Part shown: piece after piece, positions 25,865-34,598 of the stretch
Numbering within the stretch: position 1 is the first letter of the stretch
Layout: every line of letters begins with the position of its first letter
NCBI GenBank assembly: GCA_041658405.1
Contig: JBBAAG010000016.1
Span: 1 to 44,057, forward strand
DNA from: Elusimicrobiota bacterium
Lineage (GTDB): Bacteria; Elusimicrobiota; UBA5214; JBBAAG01
DNA length: 44,057 nt
Reading direction: 5' to 3'
Translations under genes and position numbers: made by a program
The notes under the pieces: generated by a model
The model's input: the letters and a program-made list of their open reading frames with translations, nothing else
Told to the model about the DNA's origin: nothing
Database searches by the model: none

Positions 25865-27940
25865 TTACCCTACTACTTTCTGTGTGGCATACCTCAATCC
25901 AATGATTAACAAAATTGTTACTGTCAGCAATGTAAGTGATAACCCTGCACAAAACATTCCTGGTATATACACAAACTCAATATTCAGGGTTCCGGTATTT
26001 ACTTTCACAGCACGGAAAGTTTTCATAAACTTCTCAAGTTTACTATTTAAACCATCAACCTTAACCACCCATCCTGGATACCAGTTGTCGGTAAGCACCA
26101 CAACCCCCGCCCTTTTTTGTGTAAGCTGTAAGTTAACACGTTCCGGTGAATATCTTGTGATACCGACTTTTTCAAATACCAACTTTTTCTTAGTTTCACT
26201 TTGCGAAACTAGCTGCCCATCAGTCCCCGCATTTTTTTCGGGTATAAACACCGCACGGGATAATGTTTTATCGTTGAGATACACCTTTGCCGGCGTGGTA
26301 CAAAGCAACTCTGCGTTTAAATCAGTATCCGCTATAACATACCTTACATTTGCGAAACCCAGTAAATACTTTGCATCCTCAAACCTTTTTTGCTCGTAAA
26401 TATCCAGCGCGTAAGAGTAGGAGTTAGCAAGTTCCAACGGTTCTCCCATCCCCGCAAAGTTGAACAGATGGAACTTCATACTTATAAGATTGAACAACTT
26501 TTCGGTAGATAACTTCCATGCGTACTCAACATTTCCTGTAGTAAACATACGGTTACGATCTGTTGCGGGTGATACAAAAAACCGTTCCCAGGGATGACTG
26601 TTATTTTTAATATTCTCATATTGCAACCTCGCTGCCGTATGATTAATATACCCATACCATCTATCACTTGTAACCGGTAAGTGTTTGTATGAAAGTATAA
26701 GAAGGTTTATCAATACAACAGCAGGTATCAGCCATAGGTAACCATTGTTACTACCATTACTCTTCCGTTCCAGTTTTTCAAATATAACCGGAAGAGTTGT
26801 GATTAATATCAACACTGCGGCAGCAGAAAATATGTACATTAACCCTCCGGGATAACGGAAATATCTAAACAATAACAAGTGTTCATATATAAACTTATAA
26901 CCCCAAAACTTTTCACCTAACGCCAATACTAAACCCATACCAGCAAGCATCAACAAAAATAATAGTTTGATGATATCCTTATATTTTTTATCCCTAATAA
27001 ACACGACAAACGCAAATATTATCCCAACTACCAGCAATGAAGTTACGGCTTCACCTATGTATCCTGTAGTTGCCCAATAATATTTCTCCCCGGTAATCTG
27101 TTGCTGGCCCTTTATCCCGCTGGAGTTTAACATAGGGACGAAGCAGTTAATAATATCATTACCTTTCGCAGAATTTACGGTAACAGTTTGATAATCCAAT
27201 TTCATAGTCCCGCGTTGAGAATTGGCAATAAGCTCAACAGCCGGGAAAAGTTGTACAGCAGCCAATCCTGCGAAGATTATTCCTGCGTATAGATACTTTC
27301 TAATTTTTCCCAATACTCCCGCACGTAAATTACTTCTACCGTTATCTATAACCTGCAGAAAGTCGTAGAATATCAAAATCCCCGCCTGCATACCCCATAT
27401 CTGCGGATACCCCGCAAGAAAACTTACCCCCAGAACAACCCCTAACATCAACCAATTATCGATAAACAACAGCATCCAGGGTAACCACGCAAGTGATGCA
27501 AATAGGCTTAAAAACTCAATCTTTGATACTAAATACCCGCTGAGCATATACATTATCCCGGCGGTAATACCCACAACCGCACAAACGCCTTTTTTTTGTG
27601 AAAACAAGTACCAACCAAGCCCGGCAAGTATAAGATGCAGGAGATAAAATAACTTCAACGCTTTCACAAACGGTAACGAATAAAAAACTAAACTCAACGG
27701 ATAAAACACCTGTGACTGCATATTCGCCATTAACGGCATCCCGGAATACGCGTATGGGTTCCATAACGGCACACGCCCCTGCTGAAGTTCCTCAACGGTA
27801 AAATGTTTCCACGGGTGAAATATATACGTAAGGTCACGAGTATAGTACGTCTTCCCGGTAAATAACGTATCCCGCAGAAATGAAACTGCGGAGAAAAAGA
27901 ATATCAGCAGTACCAGCGAATATTTAATATTCTTAACCAT
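25865..27940 (-). CDS. YfhO-family polytopic membrane protein (GT-C fold)
   Basis: A 691-residue inner-membrane protein with about 12 helices and a C-terminal periplasmic domain before a last helix. The N-terminal loop YYTRDLTYIFHPWKHF (32-47) followed by GRVPLWNPYAYSGMP is the hallmark of YfhO-type proteins, with Asp in the GT-C catalytic position. In Gram-positives YfhO glycosylates lipoteichoic acid using undecaprenyl-phosphate sugar. Here the acceptor is unknown. The DPM1-like gene follows after 8 bases, and two O-antigen-ligase-like genes precede. The ATG at 27940 has AGGTAAAG just upstream. The C-terminal RVNLQLTQKRAGVVVL and NWYPGW motifs fit the family. Confidence 0.9.
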   Translation of the reverse strand: MVKNIKYSLVLLIFFFSAVSFLRDTLFTGKTYYTRDLTYIFHPWKHFTVEELQQGRVPLWNPYAYSGMPLMANMQSQVFYPLSLVFYSLPFVKALKLFYLLHLILAGLGWYLFSQKKGVCAVVGITAGIMYMLSGYLVSKIEFLSLFASLAWLPWMLLFIDNWLMLGVVLGVSFLAGYPQIWGMQAGILIFYDFLQVIDNGRSNLRAGVLGKIRKYLYAGIIFAGLAAVQLFPAVELIANSQRGTMKLDYQTVTVNSAKGNDIINCFVPMLNSSGIKGQQQITGEKYYWATTGYIGEAVTSLLVVGIIFAFVVFIRDKKYKDIIKLLFLLMLAGMGLVLALGEKFWGYKFIYEHLLLFRYFRYPGGLMYIFSAAAVLILITTLPVIFEKLERKSNGSNNGYLWLIPAVVLINLLILSYKHLPVTSDRWYGYINHTAARLQYENIKNNSHPWERFFVSPATDRNRMFTTGNVEYAWKLSTEKLFNLISMKFHLFNFAGMGEPLELANSYSYALDIYEQKRFEDAKYLLGFANVRYVIADTDLNAELLCTTPAKVYLNDKTLSRAVFIPEKNAGTDGQLVSQSETKKKLVFEKVGITRYSPERVNLQLTQKRAGVVVLTDNWYPGWVVKVDGLNSKLEKFMKTFRAVKVNTGTLNIEFVYIPGMFCAGLSLTLLTVTILLIIGLRYATQKVVG

Positions 27941-27965
27941 CGCTTTACCTATCCATTCATTAATT

Positions 27966-29669
27966 CTATTTGCATCCCTGTTTTACACGCTCATATAACT
28001 GAGTATCAATATACGTTATTCTCTTGCTATACTCATCCAGGGATTTAATATCATAAGTACTCTCTATATATTTTTTTATGAACTCAACTTTCCGGAGTTC
28101 ACGTAACGCCAATTGTTTTTCACCAATCAACGCATAGGATAATGCGAGGTTCATTCTCGCAGTGAGGTACAGGGGTTCAAGTTCTAAAGCTTTATTATAA
28201 TATTTCAGCGTAAATACACTTGGAATCCCCATCTTCGGGCATATCTCACCATAATCATTATAATACAAAGCTTTCTTTGGTGAGAGTTCAAATAACCTTG
28301 TAAACGCTAATGCATACTTATCGTCTATCTGTGAATATACATCCCCGGGATCGTAAAACCGCTGTAATAAAGTTTTTTCTATACTCCACGGTAAAACCTT
28401 TGACAGCGATGGTATTACTGACATGACCGCTATAATAGCGATAATAACTATCCCAGTATTAATCCCTGTCCTGATTTTCCAACTAACAACCATATCACTG
28501 GTTTCACTCTCCGAAGTAACACTCAAAACTATAATTACTAAAAGAAGTACCAGTAACGCAGGAAGATGAAGATTAAACTCCATCATCCCTTGAGCTAGTA
28601 AACACCCGGCAACCGTTTTATACCCGATATTTACAGTGGATAGCCCACCTGAAACAAAGAAGGTGTAGAGCAGGTATAGAAATAACACCAGCATCGGTAA
28701 CCCGTACTCTACCGCCAATTGCAGAAACTCATTATGCACAAACATAGACTCCCGGGCATAACACACCGGATTAATAGGCGTAATACTCACACCATTACTC
28801 AACTGCCTATACTTTATTAGGTACCCATCCACCCCGTGACCTACAACAGGTGATTCCGCGATTGCACGGAACGCAATTTTTATCATCTCAACACGTACTG
28901 CCGTATTTTGGTAAACATCGGTATCATAAGTTTTTACAAACTTCTCAACCACAACCGAAGGCGTGAAACCAATCACTGCTAATGAAACCGCGAGTAATAC
29001 CGCAATCCCATATTTTTTCCAATAATAATATACCAGAACTGCTAAACCTAGTACTAGGCATAATACCGCACTGCGTGAATGTGTGAGCATTAATACCATG
29101 AAGAACAATCCCGCAAGCGGGATACGGGCCAAAGCATTGGTTAAACTAAACTTCAACATTAAACTGTTTAGAGCAAGGAGGATGCCGGTAACCAGCAGGA
29201 TTGCGTAGTGATTGGTATTAGTAAACGTCCCGACGGGCATACCATGTAATCCCCAATACTGATAAAACCCTAACATGGCTTCTATCAAAACAATCACAGT
29301 AATAACAAGTTCAAACGCAACACTACCCCCCTGTATCCTCGGTAAACACAGAAATAGGAAGTATGAATACGTGAATACCGTTGCCATAATCACTATCTGC
29401 CATATATAGGCTTCAACGTTTTTACAGTTAAAAATCCCTGTTATAACAAACCATACCGCCATACACCCTGCAATCCCAAAAACCTGACTCCCTACCATTT
29501 TTACTGACGGGAAATGAGGTAAAAAATACTTTTTTAATCCCCATAACGCAGATACTGACAAAACAAATACGGTAAACTGTAACGGATACCTCCCACCTGA
29601 AAGCAGTGTTACTAGTATTAAAGGAATAAACAATATGAAACTGCGGAGGTTAATATTTGTTATCTTCAT
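27966..29669 (-). CDS. O-antigen ligase/polymerase-like (Wzy_C) membrane protein with C-terminal TPR
   Basis: A 567-residue protein with about 12 helices and a soluble tail. The Wzy/WaaL signatures are VGTFTNTNHYAILL (about residues 155-170) and FVHNEFLQLAVEYGLP in the large periplasmic loop, where the His-Asn pair and downstream Glu match the ligase family. The last ~110 residues contain TPR-like helices (YYNKALELEPLYLTARMNLALS). Such proteins polymerise or ligate lipid-linked glycans to lipid A core, or to protein in the PglL/TfpO subfamily. ATG 29669 is chosen over TTG 29687 because GGAAGG lies 4 bases upstream. It overlaps the preceding, similar gene by 20 bases. Confidence 0.87.
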   Translation of the reverse strand: MKITNINLRSFILFIPLILVTLLSGGRYPLQFTVFVLSVSALWGLKKYFLPHFPSVKMVGSQVFGIAGCMAVWFVITGIFNCKNVEAYIWQIVIMATVFTYSYFLFLCLPRIQGGSVAFELVITVIVLIEAMLGFYQYWGLHGMPVGTFTNTNHYAILLVTGILLALNSLMLKFSLTNALARIPLAGLFFMVLMLTHSRSAVLCLVLGLAVLVYYYWKKYGIAVLLAVSLAVIGFTPSVVVEKFVKTYDTDVYQNTAVRVEMIKIAFRAIAESPVVGHGVDGYLIKYRQLSNGVSITPINPVCYARESMFVHNEFLQLAVEYGLPMLVLFLYLLYTFFVSGGLSTVNIGYKTVAGCLLAQGMMEFNLHLPALLVLLLVIIVLSVTSESETSDMVVSWKIRTGINTGIVIIAIIAVMSVIPSLSKVLPWSIEKTLLQRFYDPGDVYSQIDDKYALAFTRLFELSPKKALYYNDYGEICPKMGIPSVFTLKYYNKALELEPLYLTARMNLALSYALIGEKQLALRELRKVEFIKKYIESTYDIKSLDEYSKRITYIDTQLYERVKQGCK

Positions 29670-31173
29670 ACTTCCTTCCAACCACAATACTTCTAATCAA
29701 ACGTTCGAATGGATACCGTGGCTCTATTAACTTAGCGCGTTCCCAATATCCTTCATACAAATACGCCTTAACCAAAGGTGTATCATCAATCGCGCTACCC
29801 AGTATTTTTTTATACTCAATATATTCCGCTACTCCGGTATTAAACAATGACCGTGAATGCATTGGGTTTATGTACAACGCCTTGAGAAACTTATTTTTCG
29901 CGGGTAATACTTCACCGGAAGCCAACCTCACCTCCCCGCGGGTATTATAAACATCAATTACAAAATTTTGGATATCATAGAATAGCGGGATACAAATAAT
30001 CCCAATAACAAGCGTGGCAATACAAAACTTCGGGATTCCTGATAAATTAAACTTAAAAACACTTTTGTTGTCATCAGATACTCCAAGTAAATACCAAAAT
30101 ATACACGCTATACCTGGGATAAGGAGGTTATACTCAAAAGTATTGTGTATCAACACAGTAGTTAACGCAATAAATACCGGCACGTTCTTAACCGCGCGTA
30201 CTAAATGCATTATTAACCCTAACACTAACACAAAAAAAGCTAATATCCCGCATTCCGCGAGGAATTGCAGATAATAACTATGAGCGTATACCGAATTCTC
30301 CGCACCCGCGATTTTGTATACCTGGTAATAACGGTCAAAATTATCAATCCCGATACCGGTAAATATTTGTGAGATCCACATTTTCCCTGCAACCACCCAC
30401 CAGTGTATACGGTTAGTTATATCTACGCTATCAAATCCCTTCACCAGGAGTATGGCAATAACCATCCCTCCTAATACAGCGAATAACAGTGTTTTGGCAG
30501 TACCTTTTTTTAACTTAAAATAATAATACCCTCCCGCCGCTAATACTAAACTCAGCATTGCACCGATTGAACCGGTCAATACCAACCCAGTTGATAATAC
30601 AGCCAGCGCAAGTATCTTCTCAACTTTCCCGGCAGTTGTCTTACTTTCACGCAATGCAAAGATCAAGGGTATCATCATCACAAAAAAACCGGCAAGAATA
30701 TTGGGATTCATCAAAGTAGCAGTTGCGGGAATAAACTTCCCGTAGCTCATTACAGAGGATACTGTTTGGTAAACAGCGATAAAAGATAATGCCATACCCG
30801 TTAATACGAGATTGAGGATAACCACATCTTTCCACTGTTTTCCGCGGTGGCCATAAAGAAACAACAGCAGGTAGCAGATCCAGTTTACCAACCCGGGGAA
30901 TGAGTTCCATCGCGTATACGAGCATATATACGACAATAATAATGTTATGAGTATTATTAAAGGAAATACAGTGGAGGTTGAAACCTCAATTTCATCGTTT
31001 TTAATAATACTTACCACTACTAAAACGGTTGTCAGAAGCATTATAATTAAGTGGAATATAACCTGCGCAAAATGGTCAACTGCACCGAAGACAAGGACAT
31101 TAAACCCTAACAGTAACGCCAAAAGATACGATGAGTACTGCCCTTGAGATAAGTGGCGGTTGTTATAATACAT
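29650..31173 (-). CDS. O-antigen ligase/polymerase-like (Wzy_C) membrane protein, tandem partner
   Basis: A 507-residue polytopic protein with about 12 helices. ATLMNPNILAGFFVMM (~152-167) and the loop motif YAHSYYLQFLAECGIL (near residue 295) are the Wzy/WaaL hallmarks, with HS instead of the HN seen in the next gene. A soluble C-terminal ~100 residues has TPR-like character (EVLPAKNKFLKALYINPMHSR). It starts 12 bases after the pilQ stop with only a weak ribosome site, so it is likely in the pil operon. It and its neighbour form a tandem pair with the same architecture but low identity, which suggests division of labour such as polymerase plus ligase. Location next to pilus genes allows a pilin O-glycosylation role; that is inference. 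Confidence 0.86.
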   Translation of the reverse strand: MYYNNRHLSQGQYSSYLLALLLGFNVLVFGAVDHFAQVIFHLIIMLLTTVLVVVSIIKNDEIEVSTSTVFPLIILITLLLSYICSYTRWNSFPGLVNWICYLLLFLYGHRGKQWKDVVILNLVLTGMALSFIAVYQTVSSVMSYGKFIPATATLMNPNILAGFFVMMIPLIFALRESKTTAGKVEKILALAVLSTGLVLTGSIGAMLSLVLAAGGYYYFKLKKGTAKTLLFAVLGGMVIAILLVKGFDSVDITNRIHWWVVAGKMWISQIFTGIGIDNFDRYYQVYKIAGAENSVYAHSYYLQFLAECGILAFFVLVLGLIMHLVRAVKNVPVFIALTTVLIHNTFEYNLLIPGIACIFWYLLGVSDDNKSVFKFNLSGIPKFCIATLVIGIICIPLFYDIQNFVIDVYNTRGEVRLASGEVLPAKNKFLKALYINPMHSRSLFNTGVAEYIEYKKILGSAIDDTPLVKAYLYEGYWERAKLIEPRYPFERLIRSIVVGRKYEDNKY

Positions 31174-31185
31174 CTATACACTGAC

Positions 31186-32868
31186 TTAGTATTCTACAAT
31201 CCTCGGAGTGAGCATTATCAATAATTCAGTACGTTCCTTCGTATTTTGGTTACGTTTAAAAAACGCTCCTAATACAGGAAGGTCGCCAAGCATAGGGATT
31301 TTAGCGGCAGCTTCAATATCGCTATCATCAATTAACCCTGCGATAACAACAGTTTCCCCATCTTTTACGATAACCGTGGTATTAGCTTCTCTCGTAGCAA
31401 CCACCGGCCCTTCTGGCCTGAACTCAGAGACAAGGCTTACTTCCGGCCGTACTTTCATACTGATGCGTTTATCTACGTTGATCGTAGGCGTTACTTCTAG
31501 TTTTATACCCACATCAAGAAATTCTGTAGACTGTGTTGACTGATTATTTGCAGTAACTTTAATACTACTGTATGGAACCTTCTTCCCGACAATAATACTT
31601 GCCATAGTATTATTAACAGTTGAAATCCTTGGGTTTGATAATATACGGGTTTTACTATCCGCCATTAATACCTGTAACTGAGCATTCAAATTTAAGGTGT
31701 TTGACACAACCCCGAACGAAATAGACCCTAGTGCCGGCACAGGAAGCGATACGTTTATCCCACCGGTTTGTGAATCACTTCCAGAAGTATTTGTTTGAGT
31801 TGCTGCCCAGTTAATCCCAAGATTTTTGTTCTCAGACAATACTATCTCCACTAGTTTTGCTTCAATCTGAACTTGATAAGGTTTAATATCAAGCTGTACT
31901 ATAATTTTTTCTGAAGCCTCCAACCCTTCTTCTGTATCTGTAATTATCAAAGAGTTTGTACGAAGATCAGTACTGATACTCCCTTTTCTTCCTTCCGCAT
32001 TACGGATAGCGTTAAGTTGTACCTCAAGATCACTTGATTTCGCATAGTTAATAGAATATATCCTTGTATAAGTAACCGCGCGGGAACGCTCTTGAGATAA
32101 CACTTCCGGCGTCATAACTCTGATAATATTCCCGCCGATTGACTTCGCCACTAAACCTTTTAGATCGAGAATTGTACGCATAGCTTCTTCAAACGGCACA
32201 TTATCAAGTGAAACGCTGACATTACCCTTAACATCATCACCATAAATAATGTTTATACCAGTTTTCTCGGACAATAACCTTAGAATATCACGGATATCAG
32301 CATCCACAAAATTCAAGTCTACCGGCTGTTTATTAGACAACAACACATCCGTAATATCTGCTTTAACCTTCTTTTTTGTGGTGTTAACATTTGAATTATT
32401 AGATACCGGCTTGGTTTTAACGTCAACTGCAGTGAGGTTTACTACAATACGGTTATTCTTATCCTGCCTGAACGCTTCATACTTAACAGCCTGTTTCAAA
32501 TCAATAACTACGCGAGTTACCGCTGGCGGATCCGTGCGGTACTGTGACGACCTTACTCCTTTGATAAACCCTGAATTAACGGTAAGCTCTTTTTGTTCCC
32601 ATTTATTAACGGTATTACTAAGATCAATCACCAATTGCGGCGGGTTGTAAATATGAAAAATTGAACATTTAGTTGTTTTTGAAAGATTCAATATCAACTG
32701 CGGTTTTGCAGCATCGGTATTATCAACAGAAGCAGAAATCAAATCAACCACAGGTTCACTAACGGCTGCCGTATCCGTATTTTCTGACAGTACTATTCCC
32801 GAAAAACCTAACCCCAAAATTGTTGCAATTAATAAAATAAAATAGACCGGCCGTTGAACTTTTATCAT
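31186..32868 (-). CDS. pilQ: Type IV pilus secretin PilQ
   Basis: A 560-residue outer-membrane secretin. A signal peptide (1-28) is followed by one AMIN domain (~57-147), a STN/secretin short domain (~182-255, DLNFVDADIRDILRLLSEKT), an N1-type domain (~265-330), and the secretin barrel (~335-560). The barrel ends with the family signature ELLIMLTPRIVEY; VPYSSI and VVIAGLI are also present. With one AMIN domain it is shorter than proteobacterial PilQ (~700 residues). The ring lets the pilus cross the outer membrane. AAGGAG lies 5 bases before ATG 32868, and the gene overlaps pilP by an ATGA. It is the last member of the pilMNOPQ order. Confidence 0.96.
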   Translation of the reverse strand: MIKVQRPVYFILLIATILGLGFSGIVLSENTDTAAVSEPVVDLISASVDNTDAAKPQLILNLSKTTKCSIFHIYNPPQLVIDLSNTVNKWEQKELTVNSGFIKGVRSSQYRTDPPAVTRVVIDLKQAVKYEAFRQDKNNRIVVNLTAVDVKTKPVSNNSNVNTTKKKVKADITDVLLSNKQPVDLNFVDADIRDILRLLSEKTGINIIYGDDVKGNVSVSLDNVPFEEAMRTILDLKGLVAKSIGGNIIRVMTPEVLSQERSRAVTYTRIYSINYAKSSDLEVQLNAIRNAEGRKGSISTDLRTNSLIITDTEEGLEASEKIIVQLDIKPYQVQIEAKLVEIVLSENKNLGINWAATQTNTSGSDSQTGGINVSLPVPALGSISFGVVSNTLNLNAQLQVLMADSKTRILSNPRISTVNNTMASIIVGKKVPYSSIKVTANNQSTQSTEFLDVGIKLEVTPTINVDKRISMKVRPEVSLVSEFRPEGPVVATREANTTVIVKDGETVVIAGLIDDSDIEAAAKIPMLGDLPVLGAFFKRNQNTKERTELLIMLTPRIVEY

Positions 32869-33365
32869 CTTCTCTCCTTTTTAATACCAATAAATATAGG
32901 TTTTAAAGACGGTTCCGGTATTAACCTCACACCGTCTTTCGTTATATTCCCCGCAATTTTTTCTACAATATTACCTTTAGGATCGATTAATTTACCGTTT
33001 TTCAGAATAAAACTCAACCCCATACGATCAGTTAGAATTGCGTACTGCCCTGATTTATCGGATAATATACCTCTTATCTGCAGAGAAGCAACATCTGGTT
33101 GTACCGCCATAGTTGACGCTCTCATCATATAAACATAACTATCCCCGGTTAACTGAATAAACGGATCCCTATAACGGTCACCGTCATAAGACCATACCAC
33201 TATTGGACGAACAGTACTGGTATCGAATTTAACCTCAGCTTGAGCATTATCAGTCTGACCCTGTGACAGATTCTTATTAACCTTTTTCTTCCCACAAGCA
33301 GAAACGTTAAGAATAGCAAGGATAGCTATCATAGCGTAAATGAACCAAATTTTTTTATACATCAT
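32865..33365 (-). CDS. pilP: Type IV pilus lipoprotein PilP
   Basis: A 166-residue lipoprotein. The signal sequence ends in the lipobox LNVSAC, with Cys24 lipidated. A disordered polar stretch (25-50) precedes a small beta domain with RDPFIQL, LQIRGILSDKSGQYAIL and NGKLIDPKGNIVEKI, the layout of PilP homology domains. In the pilus machine PilP links the PilN/PilO inner-membrane complex to the N0 domain of PilQ. Two ATG codons stand in tandem at the start (33365 and 33362). Sequence similarity to proteobacterial PilP is weak, but lipobox, size and gene position are all right. Couplings by 4-base overlap on both sides. Confidence 0.88.
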   Translation of the reverse strand: MMYKKIWFIYAMIAILAILNVSACGKKKVNKNLSQGQTDNAQAEVKFDTSTVRPIVVWSYDGDRYRDPFIQLTGDSYVYMMRASTMAVQPDVASLQIRGILSDKSGQYAILTDRMGLSFILKNGKLIDPKGNIVEKIAGNITKDGVRLIPEPSLKPIFIGIKKERR

Positions 33366-33940
33366 TTCTTAGCCTCAGTAGGTTTCTCTAACCAGACATA
33401 TGTTGTTAACAAAAAATTCATAACCAACGTATTATTCTTATTTTCACCCCCGGTAGTTGTTGTGAATATAAGGTTTGAGGTATTCATTATACGTTCCATT
33501 TGCCCTATTTCAGAAAGAAACCTTGCGAGATTATGAAAATTAGTTGCCCCGCTTATCTTAAACGTCATTTCCTGTACATACTCTTTTTTTGCCGGCGGTA
33601 AAGGCTGCCAGACATTAATATCCACACCATAGCGTACCGCACTATCCGTAAAACTCTTCAACAATTTCGGCATCTCAGAAGATAACGGCATTTTTTTCAT
33701 TGATTCCCCAATAAAAAAATCAAGTTTCTCAACTTCGAGCCTCAACCTATGCAAATCCCGGGAAGCATCCTTATAAGATGTAAGCTTTGCTTTCTCCGTC
33801 TGAAGCGTGTTCTCAACTTCCTTAATTTTATTAACTGTTGGCGAGTATAAATACGAAAAACCCAGGTATAAACCCGCAATTATGACTATCGGCACAACAA
33901 TCTGCTGATTTTGCGGTGATAATTTCAATTCAAACGCCAT
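33362..33940 (-). CDS. pilO: Type IV pilus assembly protein PilO
   Basis: A 192-residue bitopic inner-membrane protein: short cytoplasmic start, one helix (~15-32, VVPIVIIAGLYLGFSYLY), a coiled-coil (~38-75) rich in Glu/Lys, and a ferredoxin-like periplasmic domain with FKISGATNFHNLARFLSEIG, the most conserved part of PilO. It pairs with PilN in the alignment subcomplex under the secretin. ATG 33940 follows the pilN stop by 13 bases with AGGT upstream. The 3' end overlaps pilP by 4 bases. Length is normal for the family (~200). Confidence 0.93.
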   Translation of the reverse strand: MAFELKLSPQNQQIVVPIVIIAGLYLGFSYLYSPTVNKIKEVENTLQTEKAKLTSYKDASRDLHRLRLEVEKLDFFIGESMKKMPLSSEMPKLLKSFTDSAVRYGVDINVWQPLPPAKKEYVQEMTFKISGATNFHNLARFLSEIGQMERIMNTSNLIFTTTTGGENKNNTLVMNFLLTTYVWLEKPTEAKK

Positions 33941-33953
33941 ATACCATACCTAT

Positions 33954-34598
33954 TTATTTAACCACCTTAATAGTCCCTGTTGACTCTTCGATATCCAACG
34001 TATCTTTTTTTGTCCTAAAATTATAACTTATAGCAAAAGTCAATATTTTCAGTTTGCCTCCGGCCGCTGTCCCTGACTGATTTATATTGCCAAGATTAAT
34101 ATCCATAAATCCCAAGTCAACATCCGCATTTTTAATTTTCTCCCTTTTTTGTGAACCCTCTAACGCAGAAACAAAATTAGCAATTGTATAAGTGTCGAAT
34201 GCTGATGCTGACATCTTAACCTCGAGCTTATCCCCCACAGTTTTTGTGGTAATATCAGAGATCCACATATTCCCGGGAGTTAACTCCACCAAAGACTGCA
34301 TAAATTTTGGGTATAACAACCTGTTCTCCATCAAACTATTAATAACATCAAATTTTTTTTGTAATGACGCTTTTTTTTCTTTCAACCCTTCAACTTCATT
34401 CACAACGCTTTGCAAATCCTTTATCTGCCTCGTGATACTGACGAGTTCAGCATTCTTCCGGGTTAAATAAATAACTTTATTGAGATACATAAACAACCCG
34501 ATTAACGCAACTAAAATACCTAGATATGGTACTAACGACAAAAGCTCAAGAGTTTCTTTTGGCCGCTGGGCTACGGGGACAAGGTTGATTCTTATCAT
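33954..34598 (-). CDS. pilN: Type IV pilus assembly protein PilN
   Basis: A 214-residue bitopic protein. It begins MIRINLVPV, the conserved N-terminal INLL-like motif of PilN that docks in PilM, here as INLV. One membrane helix (~25-42), a coiled-coil with many Lys/Glu (~48-90), and a periplasmic ferredoxin-like domain with MWISDITTKT and ASAFDTYTIANFVSALE follow. It works with PilO to connect cytoplasmic PilM to PilP/PilQ. AAGGGGAT lies just upstream of ATG 34598, within the end of pilM, giving a 4-base overlap and translational coupling. Slightly longer than typical (~190). Confidence 0.93.
   Translation of the reverse strand: MIRINLVPVAQRPKETLELLSLVPYLGILVALIGLFMYLNKVIYLTRKNAELVSITRQIKDLQSVVNEVEGLKEKKASLQKKFDVINSLMENRLLYPKFMQSLVELTPGNMWISDITTKTVGDKLEVKMSASAFDTYTIANFVSALEGSQKREKIKNADVDLGFMDINLGNINQSGTAAGGKLKILTFAISYNFRTKKDTLDIEESTGTIKVVK

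Noticed and set aside
25857..25952. Longer start (TTG 25952) for the GT2 at 25140-25856
   Set aside because: The extra 32 codons lie in the YfhO gene and encode no family-like sequence; ATG 25856 begins the conserved first strand.
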